A stretch of DNA of 64,000 nucleotides from JAEUMG01 sp046349315 (GTDB taxonomy: Bacteria > Pseudomonadota > Alphaproteobacteria > Rhizobiales > Aestuariivirgaceae), in contig JAXMCQ010000002.1 in assembly GCA_046349315.1 (NCBI GenBank), positions 186,001 to 250,000 of the forward strand. Direction: 5' to 3'. A program made the position numbers and the translations under genes. This document shows, in pieces, positions 1-8,353 of the stretch. Positions within the stretch are counted from its first letter, which is position 1. The number at the start of each line of letters is the position of its first letter. The notes under the pieces are model-generated. The model did no database searches, had not been told where the DNA came from, and saw only the letters and a program-made list of their open reading frames with translations.

Positions 1-1502
1 CGCGCCGTGCGACCGAGCGGATCGTCCTGCCGCCCGCCTCGTTCCTCCACGAGCAGGAAAAGATCAAGCAGCGCTGGCCTGCCGCCGTCGAGTTCATCAA
101 GTCGCGCAAGCTCAATGAGTTCATGGGCGATGATAGAGGCCGCATCGGCATCGTCATGCAGGGCGGCATGTATAACGGCGTGATCCGCGCACTTCAGCGT
201 CTTGGCCTTGCCGATCTCTATGGCGAGACCAAAGTTCCGCTTTATGTGTTGAACGTCACCTATCCCTTGATCGACGACGAGTTCTTAGGATTCTGCAAGG
301 ACAAGGATGCAGTCCTAATCGTCGAGGAGGGTCAGCCCGACTATCTCGAACAGGCTTTTGGCGCCATGCTCTACAAGGCCGGCGCGCGAACCAAGCTCAC
401 CGGCAAGGGTTACCTGCCGATGGCGGGCGAATATACCGGCCAGGTCATGCTCGACGGCATTTCGAAATTCTTCCGCGAGCAGGCACGAGAATACTTGTCC
501 GATCGCAGCCGCGCGCCAAACGCGCCACCGGTCTCCTATCCCGAGCTTGCCAAGACGGTGCCGGTGCGCCCGCCCGGTTTCTGCACCGGCTGTCCCGAAC
601 GGCCGATCTTCGCCGCCATGAAGCTTGTCGAAAAGAAGCTCGGGCCGCATCATGTCGGAGCCGATATCGGCTGCCATCTCTTCTCGATCATGCCGCCCTT
701 CAATATCGGCGCGACGACCATGGGCTATGGCCTGGGGCCCGCGTCCAACTCCGCCTTCAATGTCGAGGCCGGCAAGCGCCCCATTGCGGTGATGGGCGAT
801 GGCGGCTTCTGGCACAATGGCCTCGCAAGCGGCGTCGGCAATGCCGTCTTCAACAAGCAGGACGGCGTCATTCTTGTCGTCGACAATCACTACTCGGCAG
901 CAACCGGCGGCCAGGACATTCTCTCATCGCGCGCCGACAACAAGCGGCGCAGTACTAAGCACCCGATCGAAGATGCCATTCGCGGCCTTGGTGGGACGTG
1001 GGTGAAGCGCATCGACCGCACCTATGACGTCGGCAAGATGCGCGACGCCCTGACCGAAGCGCTGACCACGACCGAGAAGGGCCCGAAATTCATCGTCGCC
1101 TCATCCGAATGCATGCTCAACCGCCAGCGCCGCGAAAAGCCTCTTGTCGCGAAGGCGATCGGCGACGGCAAGCGCGTGGTGAAATCGCGATTCGGCGTCG
1201 ATGAGGATGTCTGCACCGGCGACCACGCCTGTATCCGCCTGTCGGGCTGCCCGTCATTGTCGGTAAAGAAGCTCGATGATCCTTTGCGCGACGATCCGGT
1301 GGCCGCGATCGACAATAGTTGCGTCGGCTGCGGCAATTGCGGCGAGGTTGCCGATGCGGCCGTTCTGTGCCCGTCCTTCTACCGCGCCGATGTCATCCAC
1401 AATCCGAACTGGCTCGATCGCACGCTGGCGAAATGGCGGGCGAAATTCACAACCTGGCTTCAGGCCCGCCGTTCGGCGCGGCGCCTGGCGCTGTCTTCAT
1501 GA
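1..1502 (+). CDS. iorA: Indolepyruvate ferredoxin oxidoreductase, alpha-type subunit (5' partial)
   Basis: The reading frame is open from the window edge (first full codon at base 3), so the N-terminal part is missing; about 499 residues are visible. The family oxidatively decarboxylates aryl-pyruvates such as indolepyruvate to the acyl-CoA, using thiamine diphosphate and Fe-S clusters. The TPP-binding half shows GDGGFWHNGLASGVGNA followed by VDNHYSAATGG. The C-terminal part holds a ferredoxin-like cysteine set, including CVGCGNC and a later LCPSF, plus a first group of three cysteines (CTGDHAC, then SGCPSL). The stop overlaps the next start as ATGA, which indicates translational coupling with the gamma/beta-type subunit. 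The family call is firm; the exact substrate is inferred. Confidence 0.87.
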   Translation, partial: RRATERIVLPPASFLHEQEKIKQRWPAAVEFIKSRKLNEFMGDDRGRIGIVMQGGMYNGVIRALQRLGLADLYGETKVPLYVLNVTYPLIDDEFLGFCKDKDAVLIVEEGQPDYLEQAFGAMLYKAGARTKLTGKGYLPMAGEYTGQVMLDGISKFFREQAREYLSDRSRAPNAPPVSYPELAKTVPVRPPGFCTGCPERPIFAAMKLVEKKLGPHHVGADIGCHLFSIMPPFNIGATTMGYGLGPASNSAFNVEAGKRPIAVMGDGGFWHNGLASGVGNAVFNKQDGVILVVDNHYSAATGGQDILSSRADNKRRSTKHPIEDAIRGLGGTWVKRIDRTYDVGKMRDALTEALTTTEKGPKFIVASSECMLNRQRREKPLVAKAIGDGKRVVKSRFGVDEDVCTGDHACIRLSGCPSLSVKKLDDPLRDDPVAAIDNSCVGCGNCGEVADAAVLCPSFYRADVIHNPNWLDRTLAKWRAKFTTWLQARRSARRLALSS

Positions 1503-3034
1503 CGCGGAAGTTTTCCGAGGAACGCGACATCATCAAACTCGCCATCCTCGCCATTGGCGGGCAGGGCGGTGGCGTGCTCGCCGACTGGGTTGTGCATCTG
1601 GCCGAGACCAATGGCTATTACGCGCAGACGACCTCGGTTCCGGGCGTAGCACAGCGCACGGGTGCTACGATCTATTACTTGGAGCTCGTGCCTGAGACGG
1701 GCCGCACGCCGGTCCTTTCATTGATGCCTGCACCGGGCGATGTCGATATCGTCATCGCCGCCGAACTCATGGAAGCGGGCCGCGCCATCATGCGCGGCTT
1801 GGTGACGCCGAATCGAACCACATTGATCGCGTCTGCGCATCGCGCCTATGCGGTGAGCGAGAAGATGTCACCGGGCGACGGCATCGCCGATGCATCGAAG
1901 GTGCTCGAAATTGCCAAGCAGGCGTCGCATCGCCTAATCGCGTTTGATATGGAGAGCATTGCCGCGCGCAGTGGCAGTGTCATCTCAGCGAGCCTCTTCG
2001 GCGCGCTCGCGGGTTCGGGCGCCTTGCCGTTTACGCGGGCACAATTCGAGGACACGATCCGGGCGGGAGGCAAGGGCATGGAGGCAAGCCTGAGGGCTTT
2101 CTCGGCCGCCTGTGACGCCGTCTCCAATCCACCCGCACCCGCACCCGTGCCACACGCTCCACCCATGCCGGAAATGACGGGGCCCCAGGACCTACGCGCC
2201 GAGTATGAAAAGCTCTCCGGAGCCTTGCTTGCCGACCTGCCGCTTGGCGTCCAAGCCATGGCTGCGGCGGGCCTTGCCAAGGTCGTCGATTTCCAGGATC
2301 TCGATTACGGCCGCGACTATGCCTACCGGCTGCGCAAGATGCTGGCGCTCGATGAGGATTCGGGTGGCGCTTCTCGCGACTATGCCTTGACGCGCGAGAC
2401 CGCGAAGTATCTCGCCAACGCCATGTGTTACGACGACATCATCCGCGTTGCCGATGCCAAGACGCGGGGGTCGCGCTTTACGCGCGTCCGCGATGAGGTG
2501 AAAGCATCGGACGAGCAGGTCCTCACCATCACCGAATTCATGCATCCGCGACTGCGCGAGGTACTCGGCACATTGCCGACGGGTTTGGCGCGCTGGATCG
2601 AAGCGAAGCCGGGCCTCTGCCGCCTGCTCAATCCGCTCTTTGATCGCGGCCGCCATGTGAGGACCGATGGCTTTGCGTGGTTTGGCATCCTGTATGGGCT
2701 TGCCGGGATGCGCGGCATGCGGCGCAAGCTGTTGCGCCATGAAGTCGAAACTGCGCACACTGCGCAATGGTTGGCGGAAGCCGAAAGGCTCGCGCCGCGC
2801 AATTACGATTTGGCCGTCGAAGTCATCCGCTGTCGCCGCCTGATCAAGGGCTATAGCGATACCCACGAGCGCGGCCAGTCGAAATTCGACCGCGTACTCT
2901 CGGCGGTCCCCTTGCTCGAACCGCGCGAGGACGGGGCGCAATGGCTGAAGCGCCTGCGCGAAGCCGCTTTGCTCGATGAAGAAGGCAATGCCCTCGACGG
3001 CGCTCTCAAGACCGTCGCGACGTTAGAGGCTTAG
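1499..3034 (+). CDS. iorB: Indolepyruvate oxidoreductase subunit beta family protein
   Basis: 511 residues. I chose the ATG at 1499, which overlaps the upstream stop (ATGA); the frame runs further upstream but only inside iorA. The N-terminal 200 residues are the catalytic gamma-type domain of 2-oxoacid:acceptor oxidoreductases, with the glycine-rich AIGGQGGGVLADWVV and the SVPGVAQRTGATIYY stretch. A proline/alanine linker (about 205-225) joins it to a roughly 280-residue helical C-terminal extension, as in the longer proteobacterial form of this subunit. It should act with iorA as one cytoplasmic enzyme. Nothing nearby shows the electron acceptor or the physiological pathway. Confidence 0.85.
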   Translation: MTRKFSEERDIIKLAILAIGGQGGGVLADWVVHLAETNGYYAQTTSVPGVAQRTGATIYYLELVPETGRTPVLSLMPAPGDVDIVIAAELMEAGRAIMRGLVTPNRTTLIASAHRAYAVSEKMSPGDGIADASKVLEIAKQASHRLIAFDMESIAARSGSVISASLFGALAGSGALPFTRAQFEDTIRAGGKGMEASLRAFSAACDAVSNPPAPAPVPHAPPMPEMTGPQDLRAEYEKLSGALLADLPLGVQAMAAAGLAKVVDFQDLDYGRDYAYRLRKMLALDEDSGGASRDYALTRETAKYLANAMCYDDIIRVADAKTRGSRFTRVRDEVKASDEQVLTITEFMHPRLREVLGTLPTGLARWIEAKPGLCRLLNPLFDRGRHVRTDGFAWFGILYGLAGMRGMRRKLLRHEVETAHTAQWLAEAERLAPRNYDLAVEVIRCRRLIKGYSDTHERGQSKFDRVLSAVPLLEPREDGAQWLKRLREAALLDEEGNALDGALKTVATLEA

Positions 3035-3058
3035 TTACTTCGACTCTCGCCTCCACGT

Positions 3059-3195
3059 CTTCTCCCGCTTGCGGGAGAAGAGGGGCCCTGTGTCGCGCAG
3101 CGACATGGGTAGATGAGGGGGTGGATTTGAAAGCTCCCCTCACCTTTCCCATTGCTTCGCAATGGGCCCCTTTCCTCTCCCGCTCGCGGGAGAGG
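3059..3195. repeat. Cluster of three palindromes between convergent genes (REP-like)
   Basis: Three short perfect palindromes lie in the gap between iorB (+) and yacG (-): 3059-3080 (arms CTTCTCCCGC, 2-nt loop), 3148-3166 (arms CCCATTG, 5-nt loop) and 3174-3195 (arms CCTCTCCCGC, 2-nt loop). The first and third share the core TCTCCCGC..GCGGGAGA. The position and symmetry fit a REP-type intergenic repeat acting as a bidirectional transcript end. No T-run typical of an intrinsic terminator follows. Confidence 0.7.
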
Positions 3196-3207
3196 ACGTT
3201 CGTGTAC

Positions 3208-3408
3208 CTACTCTTCTTCCTTCTTCGGCTGTTCCACACCCTCAGGCGTTTCCGCTTCTTCGGCGGGGATCGCATAATTCCCGCCCAGCCACTTGCTCAA
3301 GTCTATGTCGGCACACCGAGAAGAGCAGAAGGGATGATAGCGCTGTTGCGAAGGCTTGCCGCAGATCGGGCAGGGGCGGCGCGGCCTGAGGCGGATGGTC
3401 TCGCCCAT
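3208..3408 (-). CDS. yacG: DNA gyrase inhibitor YacG
   Basis: 66 residues. YacG is a small zinc-binding protein that binds GyrB and inhibits gyrase. The zinc ligands are visible as RPCPICGKP and FCSSRCADID (C-x2-C and C-x3-C), followed by the family signature LSKWLGGNYAIP. The C-terminus is an acidic, glutamate-rich tail. It is the last gene of the minus-strand block, starting one base after the maf stop, and the maf-yacG order is common in alphaproteobacteria. Confidence 0.92.
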   Translation of the reverse strand: MGETIRLRPRRPCPICGKPSQQRYHPFCSSRCADIDLSKWLGGNYAIPAEEAETPEGVEQPKKEEE

Positions 3409-3409
3409 C

Positions 3410-4042
3410 TCAGCCGACGGCGTTGGCCATCCAGTGATAGTATACGGGATAGCCGGCGCCCTGGAGCAGATGGATGGTTTCGTAAAGCGGCAAGCCGACG
3501 ACTCCCGAATGCGAGCCGCTCAAATGCCTGACGAAGACTTCAGCACGTCCCTGTATGGCATAGCCGCCGGCCTTGCCGCGCCATTCACCGGATTTGATAT
3601 AGGTATCGACATCCTCGCGCGAGAAGCGCTTGAATCGCACTTTCGTTTCCGAGCAGCGCGTCCTGACGGAGCCCTTGGGATCGATGAGGCAGACCGAGGA
3701 ATAGACCCAGTGGGCGCGTCCCGACAGCAGCCAAAGGCAGTCAACGGCCTGTTCCTCGGTTTCGGCCTTGGGCAGGTTGCGGCGGCCGAGGCCGACTACC
3801 GTGTCGCAGGCGAGGATATAGACGAGGGAACCCAGCGCCTTGACCTGCGGCGCATTCTGTACGGCCTTGGCCTTTTCCTGGGCGAGCCGCAATGACAGAC
3901 GGCGCGGCGTCTCGCGCCGGCCCGGGGTCTCGTCGATATCGGCTGGGTTCAAGAGGTCCGGCACGATGCCGGCGCGCTCAAGCAGGGACAGCCGCCGCGG
4001 CGAGGCGCTTGCCAGGACCAGCTTGACGCTTTGATCGGCCAT
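3410..4042 (-). CDS. maf: Maf-like nucleotide pyrophosphatase
   Basis: 210 residues. Maf/YhdE proteins hydrolyse non-canonical or modified nucleoside triphosphates and are linked to septum formation control. The N-terminus carries the Maf signature LVLASASPRRLSLLERAG, where the S-x-S-P-R-R stretch binds phosphate. The central acid region ILACDTVVGL and the later GYAIQGRAEVFV also match the family. The gene starts six bases after the infA stop and is almost contiguous with yacG, so infA-maf-yacG are probably co-transcribed. Which nucleotide it acts on cannot be read from the sequence. Confidence 0.93.
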   Translation of the reverse strand: MADQSVKLVLASASPRRLSLLERAGIVPDLLNPADIDETPGRRETPRRLSLRLAQEKAKAVQNAPQVKALGSLVYILACDTVVGLGRRNLPKAETEEQAVDCLWLLSGRAHWVYSSVCLIDPKGSVRTRCSETKVRFKRFSREDVDTYIKSGEWRGKAGGYAIQGRAEVFVRHLSGSHSGVVGLPLYETIHLLQGAGYPVYYHWMANAVG

Positions 4043-4048
4043 CGGATG

Positions 4049-4267
4049 TTATTTGAAACGGTAGTTGATGCGCCCCTTGGTCAGGTCGTAGGGCGTCATT
4101 TCGACCATTACGCGGTCGCCGGCCAGCACGCGGATGCGGTTCTTGCGCATCTTGCCGGCGGTGTGTGCGATGATTTCGTGCTTATTGTCGAGCATCACGC
4201 GAAACGTCGCGTTGGGCAGGAGCTCGGTCACCGTGCCTTCAAATTCGAGCAGTTCTTCTTTTGCCAT
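4049..4267 (-). CDS. infA: Translation initiation factor IF-1
   Basis: 72 residues, the usual length. IF-1 is an S1/OB-fold protein that occupies the ribosomal A site with IF-2 and IF-3 during initiation. The sequence begins MAKEELLEFEGTVTELLPNA, keeps the FRVMLDNKHEIIAHTAGKMR core and ends RGRINYRFK-like (KGRINYRFK). The gene lies between the low-Mr phosphatase (87-base gap) and maf (6-base gap). Confidence 0.98.
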   Translation of the reverse strand: MAKEELLEFEGTVTELLPNATFRVMLDNKHEIIAHTAGKMRKNRIRVLAGDRVMVEMTPYDLTKGRINYRFK

Positions 4268-4353
4268 GAATATCCCTGGTTGGCCGCGCCGGGCAAGCGC
4301 CGCGGCTCGCGCGGTATGAACCGGATGCGGCCCGAAATCAAGGCGGGAGCGAT

Positions 4354-4800
4354 TTATACCCCGCGCGCGCCAAGTGCCCCGAAACGCTCGCGCAAGCGCT
4401 TCATCAACCCGTCGCGCACCTGGCGATAGGCATCGAGCATCTGTTCGCGATTGCCGGAAACGACGGAAGGATCAAGCGTCGGCCAGTATTCCGCCTCGAT
4501 CGCCATGGTCCGGGTCATTTCCAATGCCCGGTGATGGGCCTCGGGCGACAGCGAGATGACCACATCGAAGCTCGAATCTTCGAGATCGTCGAAGCCCTGG
4601 GCGCGATGTTTCTTCAGGTCGATGCCGATTTCGTCCATGACCGCGATCATGAAGGGATCAGCCTCGGTCGGCTTCACCCCGCAGCTCGCAACGAACACCT
4701 TGTGCCCGTAGAGATGCTTCATGATTCCCGCCGCCATGGGCGAGCGTATGGCGTTCTGCGTGCAGGCGAACAGCACTGCGCCGGGAAGGTCGCCGCTCAT
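4354..4800 (-). CDS. Low molecular weight protein-tyrosine-phosphatase family protein
   Basis: 148 residues. The fold is that of low-Mr phosphotyrosine phosphatases and arsenate reductases. The phosphate loop C-x5-R-S is at residues 13-20 (CTQNAIRS), close to the N-terminus as the family requires. A C-terminal aspartate in the WPTLDPS stretch is a candidate general acid. The start codon overlaps the stop of the UPF0262 gene by four bases, so the two are translationally coupled. A role as phosphatase is favoured over arsenate reduction, because no arsenic genes lie nearby and the block is a housekeeping one; the substrate is unknown. Confidence 0.85.
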   Translation of the reverse strand: MSGDLPGAVLFACTQNAIRSPMAAGIMKHLYGHKVFVASCGVKPTEADPFMIAVMDEIGIDLKKHRAQGFDDLEDSSFDVVISLSPEAHHRALEMTRTMAIEAEYWPTLDPSVVSGNREQMLDAYRQVRDGLMKRLRERFGALGARGV

Positions 4801-5276
4801 CCGCGCCAGTGCAATACGCTGACCAGTGTGAACAGCCGGCGCGCCGTGTCGAAATCAAGGGTTGCCTTGCCGGCCAATCGCTCGCGGAGAATTTCGCTTC
4901 CCTCGTTGTGAAGGGCGCGGCGCGCCATGTCGATGGTCTCGATCTGGCTCGGCGTCGCGGTGCGGATCGCCTTGTGATAGCTCTCGCACATCAGGAAATA
5001 GTCCTTGATGATGCGGCGGAATGGCGAAAGCGCCAGTCCGATGGCGATCAACGGTTGGCCGGCCTCATTGCGGATATCGAAAACGAGACGGCCTTCAATC
5101 GCCGACAATTCGAGCTGATAGGGACCGTCCTCGCGGCCCTCGACCGAAAAGCTGTTCTCCTCGATGAGATCGTAAATAGCGATCCTACGCTCGTGCTCGG
5201 CATCGGCGGAACGGCCGGGCCCGAGACCCTGGCCGAGACCGATGGCGATGAGGCGGTTACGCGGCTTCTCCGTCAT
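4797..5276 (-). CDS. UPF0262 family protein
   Basis: 159 residues, of a conserved alphaproteobacterial family without known function. It starts MTEKPRNRLIAIGLG and has the RISIYDLIEENSF-type segment (here RRIAIYDLIEENSFSV) that marks UPF0262. It has no membrane segment or signal peptide and is probably cytoplasmic. It overlaps the downstream phosphatase start by four bases. In many relatives, hisD lies just upstream of this gene; here the upstream neighbour is DUF2948, only 47 bases away. Confidence 0.88.
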   Translation of the reverse strand: MTEKPRNRLIAIGLGQGLGPGRSADAEHERRIAIYDLIEENSFSVEGREDGPYQLELSAIEGRLVFDIRNEAGQPLIAIGLALSPFRRIIKDYFLMCESYHKAIRTATPSQIETIDMARRALHNEGSEILRERLAGKATLDFDTARRLFTLVSVLHWRG

Positions 5277-5323
5277 GGCCGATGCCTATGCCAGATCGGC
5301 TCGGCGCGCGACAGTCGCTTCCT

Positions 5324-5752
5324 TCAGCCCGTCTCGTGGCTTGGCATATGGGCGGTTTCCCAACCCGGCCCCAGGTCTTCGAGCGCCGCCTCGATACATT
5401 CGACCGTCGCCTCGATCCGCCCGCCGCCGGAAAAATCGAGCCTGATCCGCCCCGACGGCTCTTCGCCGGGTTCGAAGGAGATGGCGAGCAATGACAATAC
5501 CGCGTCGGGAAAGTCCTGGCGGATGCGTTGCGCCTTCACCTCGAGGACGCGGTCGAAGTGAAGCCCGGTGCGCCGGCGGTGGAACGCATGGCCGTCCCCC
5601 TTGGATTCGTCCCAGGCGAAGCGGTTGGCGAGGAGAACCAGCTTTCCGGCACGCTTCAGATAGCGGATGTCTCCGGCAAGGATGACCGCGTCCTGCATCT
5701 GGGCGGAGATGACCGCCAGATCCTCGGTATCGAAAGCGGTCAGCTTAAGCAC
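5324..5752 (-). CDS. DUF2948 family protein
   Basis: 142 residues if translation starts at the GTG at 5752, just after the murA stop (5766-5768). The frame is open further upstream, but only inside murA. The protein reads LKLTAFDTEDLAVISAQMQDA near its start and contains DFDRVL-type and FSGGGRIEATVECIEA-type stretches typical of this small alphaproteobacterial family, which usually follows murA. The function is unknown; the sequence is soluble and mixed alpha/beta. The GTG start is inferred from the spacing to murA and family length. Confidence 0.83.
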   Translation of the reverse strand: MLKLTAFDTEDLAVISAQMQDAVILAGDIRYLKRAGKLVLLANRFAWDESKGDGHAFHRRRTGLHFDRVLEVKAQRIRQDFPDAVLSLLAISFEPGEEPSGRIRLDFSGGGRIEATVECIEAALEDLGPGWETAHMPSHETG

Positions 5753-5765
5753 GTCGTACCTGGTC

Positions 5766-7058
5766 TCACTGCCCGGCAAGACGCTCGATATCGGCGCCGC
5801 AGTCGCGAAGCTTCTGCTCGAGCGACTCGAAGCCGCGATCGAGATGGTAGACGCGGTGCAGAACCGTATCGCCTTCGGCGGCAAGCGCGGCGATGACCAA
5901 TGACACCGAAGCCCTGAGGTCGGTCGCCATGACTGGCGCGCCGGTCAGTTTTTCGACGCCGCGTATTTCAGCACTGTCGCCCTGCAACTGAATATCGGCG
6001 CCAAGCCGCGCCAATTCCTGGACATGCATGAAGCGGTTTTCGAAGATGGTCTCGCGGATCACCGAAGTGCCCTTGGCCTTGGTCATCAAGGCCATCAATT
6101 GCGCTTGGAGATCGGTTGGAAAGCCCGGATAGGGTTGCGTCTCGACGCGGATCGGCGAGATGCCCGCGCCATTGCGCTGGATGCGCAACCCGTCATTCGT
6201 CCGCCGGACGTCGACTTCTGAATCGGCAAGGACGTCGATGACGGTGTCGAGCGTATCGGGCCTTGCGCCCTGCAGCGTGACATCGCCGCCGGTCATGGCG
6301 ACCGCCATGGCATAGGTGCCGGTCTCGATCCGGTCGGCGATCACCGTATGATCGGCGCCGTGCAGCGAAGTGACGCCGGTGACCTTCAGTGTCGGCGAAT
6401 GGATGCCCTCGATCCTGGCGCCCATCTTGACGAGGCACTCGGCAACATCGCCGATTTCCGGCTCCTGCGCGGCGTTTTCGATGATCGTATCGCCCTTGGC
6501 GAGGGTTGCGGCCATCAGGGCCGCGTGGGTCGCGCCGACCGAGACTTTCGGGAAGGTAATGCGGTTGCCGATGAGCCCCTTGGGTGCCTTCGCCAGCACG
6601 TAGCCAGCTTCGATGGCGATCGTCGCGCCGAGCTGTTCCATGGCCATGATGTGGAGATCGACCGGCCGCGTGCCGATGGCGCAACCACCGGGGAGCGATA
6701 CTTTGGCCTCGCCGCAGCGGGCCAAGAGCGGTCCGAGCACCCAGAAGCTCGCCCGCATCTTGGAGACGAGTTCGTAGGGAGCTGTCGTGTCGGCGATGGT
6801 GCGGGCGGTCAACCGCAAGGTCTCGCCGCATTGGCCACTTTGACCGGCGCGTTTGCCGTCGGTCGAGATGTCGACGCCGTGATTCTGCAGGATGCGCTGC
6901 AGCATGCGAACATCCGCCAGCCGCGGCGTGTTGCGCAAAGTGAGCGTGTCTTCGCTGAGCAGCGAGACGATCATCAAGGGCAGGGCGGCATTCTTGGCAC
7001 CGCTGATCGGAATGATACCATTGAGCTTGTTGCCGCCGCCAATGCGGATGCGATCCAT
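5766..7058 (-). CDS. murA: UDP-N-acetylglucosamine 1-carboxyvinyltransferase MurA
   Basis: 430 residues, full length. MurA transfers enolpyruvate from PEP to UDP-GlcNAc, the first committed step of peptidoglycan synthesis in the cytoplasm. The catalytic loop is SLPGGCAIGTRPVDLH, with the reactive cysteine at residue 126, so the enzyme should be of the fosfomycin-sensitive type. Also visible are ISGAKNAALPLM near the N-terminus, QPYPGFPTDLQAQ, and DLRASVSLVIAAL near the C-terminus. It begins a minus-strand run ending at yacG. A small basic protein gene lies 107 bases upstream on the same strand. Confidence 0.97.
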   Translation of the reverse strand: MDRIRIGGGNKLNGIIPISGAKNAALPLMIVSLLSEDTLTLRNTPRLADVRMLQRILQNHGVDISTDGKRAGQSGQCGETLRLTARTIADTTAPYELVSKMRASFWVLGPLLARCGEAKVSLPGGCAIGTRPVDLHIMAMEQLGATIAIEAGYVLAKAPKGLIGNRITFPKVSVGATHAALMAATLAKGDTIIENAAQEPEIGDVAECLVKMGARIEGIHSPTLKVTGVTSLHGADHTVIADRIETGTYAMAVAMTGGDVTLQGARPDTLDTVIDVLADSEVDVRRTNDGLRIQRNGAGISPIRVETQPYPGFPTDLQAQLMALMTKAKGTSVIRETIFENRFMHVQELARLGADIQLQGDSAEIRGVEKLTGAPVMATDLRASVSLVIAALAAEGDTVLHRVYHLDRGFESLEQKLRDCGADIERLAGQ

Positions 7059-7165
7059 GTCGTGGAATCCCCTTCAGAAAGCGCCGGTTGTATGTTCCGG
7101 CTGGTGCGCCTTCCCCGTGCGAATCTGGAGCCTAAGTCGCATAAATGGCTGCAAAGGGGCAAGTT

Positions 7166-7315
7166 TTAATCGGGTTTTGCGGGCTCATCTGCGGTTTTTG
7201 GACCGGGTGTGGCCTTGCGCGCACGGCCTTGCGCCTTGCGGCGGGCAAGATTGGCCTTGAGCGCCTTGGCGAGGCGCTTGGCGCGATCGGGCGATTTGGC
7301 GGGTTCCTTGGCCAT
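7166..7315 (-). CDS. Small basic protein, unknown function
   Basis: 49 residues, starting ATG at 7315 and ending TAA at 7166-7168. The sequence is very lysine/arginine/alanine rich, beginning MAKEPAKSPDRAKRLAKALK and continuing ANLARRKAQGRARKA. It has a predicted helical centre and a proline-rich tail. Small basic proteins of this type are often found upstream of murA in alphaproteobacteria. The charge suggests nucleic acid or ribosome association, but that is only inference. The codon use fits the neighbours. Confidence 0.65.
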   Translation of the reverse strand: MAKEPAKSPDRAKRLAKALKANLARRKAQGRARKATPGPKTADEPAKPD

Positions 7316-7453
7316 TTTTCACTAATTTCGGCGATGTTTGGCGGCTGTCAAGGCGCCTCGCGCGACGACGGCTTGATTGCAGCAAGAGCCTGTGGCACTA
7401 GTCCGCCCGCCTCCCGGACCGCTTGCGCGGGACCGGCGAGCCGCTCCTCGTGC

Positions 7454-7528
7454 GCTGCGGTAGCTCAGTGGTAGAGCACCCCCTTGGTAAGGGGGAGGTC
7501 GAGAGTTCAATCCTCTCTCGCAGCACCA
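7454..7528 (+). tRNA. tRNA-Thr (anticodon GGT)
   Basis: 75 bases including an encoded CCA. The acceptor stem GCTGCGG (7454-7460) pairs with TCGCAGC before A73 and CCA. The D-arm begins TAGCTCAGTGGTAGAGC. The anticodon stem CCCCC/GGGGG encloses TTGGTAA, giving anticodon GGT, and the T-arm reads GAGAG TTCAATC CTCTC. It decodes ACC/ACU threonine codons. Confidence 0.95.
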
Positions 7529-7807
7529 GCCTTGCCAATCCAGACAACAGCTTAGCAAACTTGCGCCGGACTCAGGGCTGCCGCTGGCTGCCAGAGCACT
7601 TCTAGAGGGAAATGCTGCCAGCTCGATGAGCTTAGTAACGGTCTCGGCGTGCGACACAGCTTCTGCTCGAGGCGGCGTGTAGCTTGCTCAAGGGCTTTCG
7701 CCCCGCATATGTTGTTAGAAATTAGTCGTTACCTCGAGTCTTGATATGCCCAACCTATGGCTTCGCCATCGATGAACACAAACTGGCCTGGAAACACGAC
7801 TCGCTCC

Positions 7808-8344
7808 ATGAGACATCACGTACTTTCCTGCGGCGCGGTAATTGCGCTTCTCTGGTCTCTCATCGTACCTCTTCAGGCCACAGAGACTCGTGAAGTGGAG
7901 AAAATCGAAGCATGGTCGGTCTTCTATGACGCGGCAGGCGAGGGGGCTTGCTACGCGAAAGGGACATACGGGAAGGAGACCAGCTTCACGCTTGGGAAGA
8001 TCGCGCCGGCCGCGACATGGTTCGCAGTCGTCTCCAACCCGGCATTTGGCCCAATCCAAATCGGTACCTCCTACGAGATCAGATATGTCTTTGGCAGCAA
8101 ATATGCCTGGGCCGAAACGCCGATTGGGACGCAAGATGGCTTGCGATCGGACGACATCGGCGATGAGTTTGTCGATGACTTCGCGCGGGCGTCATCGATG
8201 AAGCTGCTGTTTCAAGGCCGTAGCATTGATTCCTTCAAACTGCCCGGCACCCGCGCCGCAGTCGCGGCAATCAATCAATGTTATGTTTCCCACGCGCGCA
8301 AAACGGCGCCATATGCGGCGTCTGAGCCTTCCGAACCTCAATAG
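7808..8344 (+). CDS. Exported protein of unknown function
   Basis: 178 residues. I chose the ATG at 7808, because it gives a normal Sec signal peptide (MRHHVLSCGAVIALLWSL, predicted cleavage after LQA); an ATG at 7757 would add 17 hydrophilic residues. The mature part contains EAWSVFYDAAGEGACYAKGT and later INQCYVSH, so it has two cysteines that could form a disulfide. The layout (signal peptide, short beta-rich domain, two cysteines) resembles invasion-associated locus B-type proteins, but the match is weak and I do not name a family. It is convergent with the next unknown secreted protein, nine bases away. Confidence 0.7.
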   Translation: MRHHVLSCGAVIALLWSLIVPLQATETREVEKIEAWSVFYDAAGEGACYAKGTYGKETSFTLGKIAPAATWFAVVSNPAFGPIQIGTSYEIRYVFGSKYAWAETPIGTQDGLRSDDIGDEFVDDFARASSMKLLFQGRSIDSFKLPGTRAAVAAINQCYVSHARKTAPYAASEPSEPQ

Positions 8345-8353
8345 TCGCTCGCG

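Noticed and set aside
7454..7528. tRNA-Thr as an integration site
   Set aside because: No second copy of the tRNA 3' end and no integrase gene were seen downstream.
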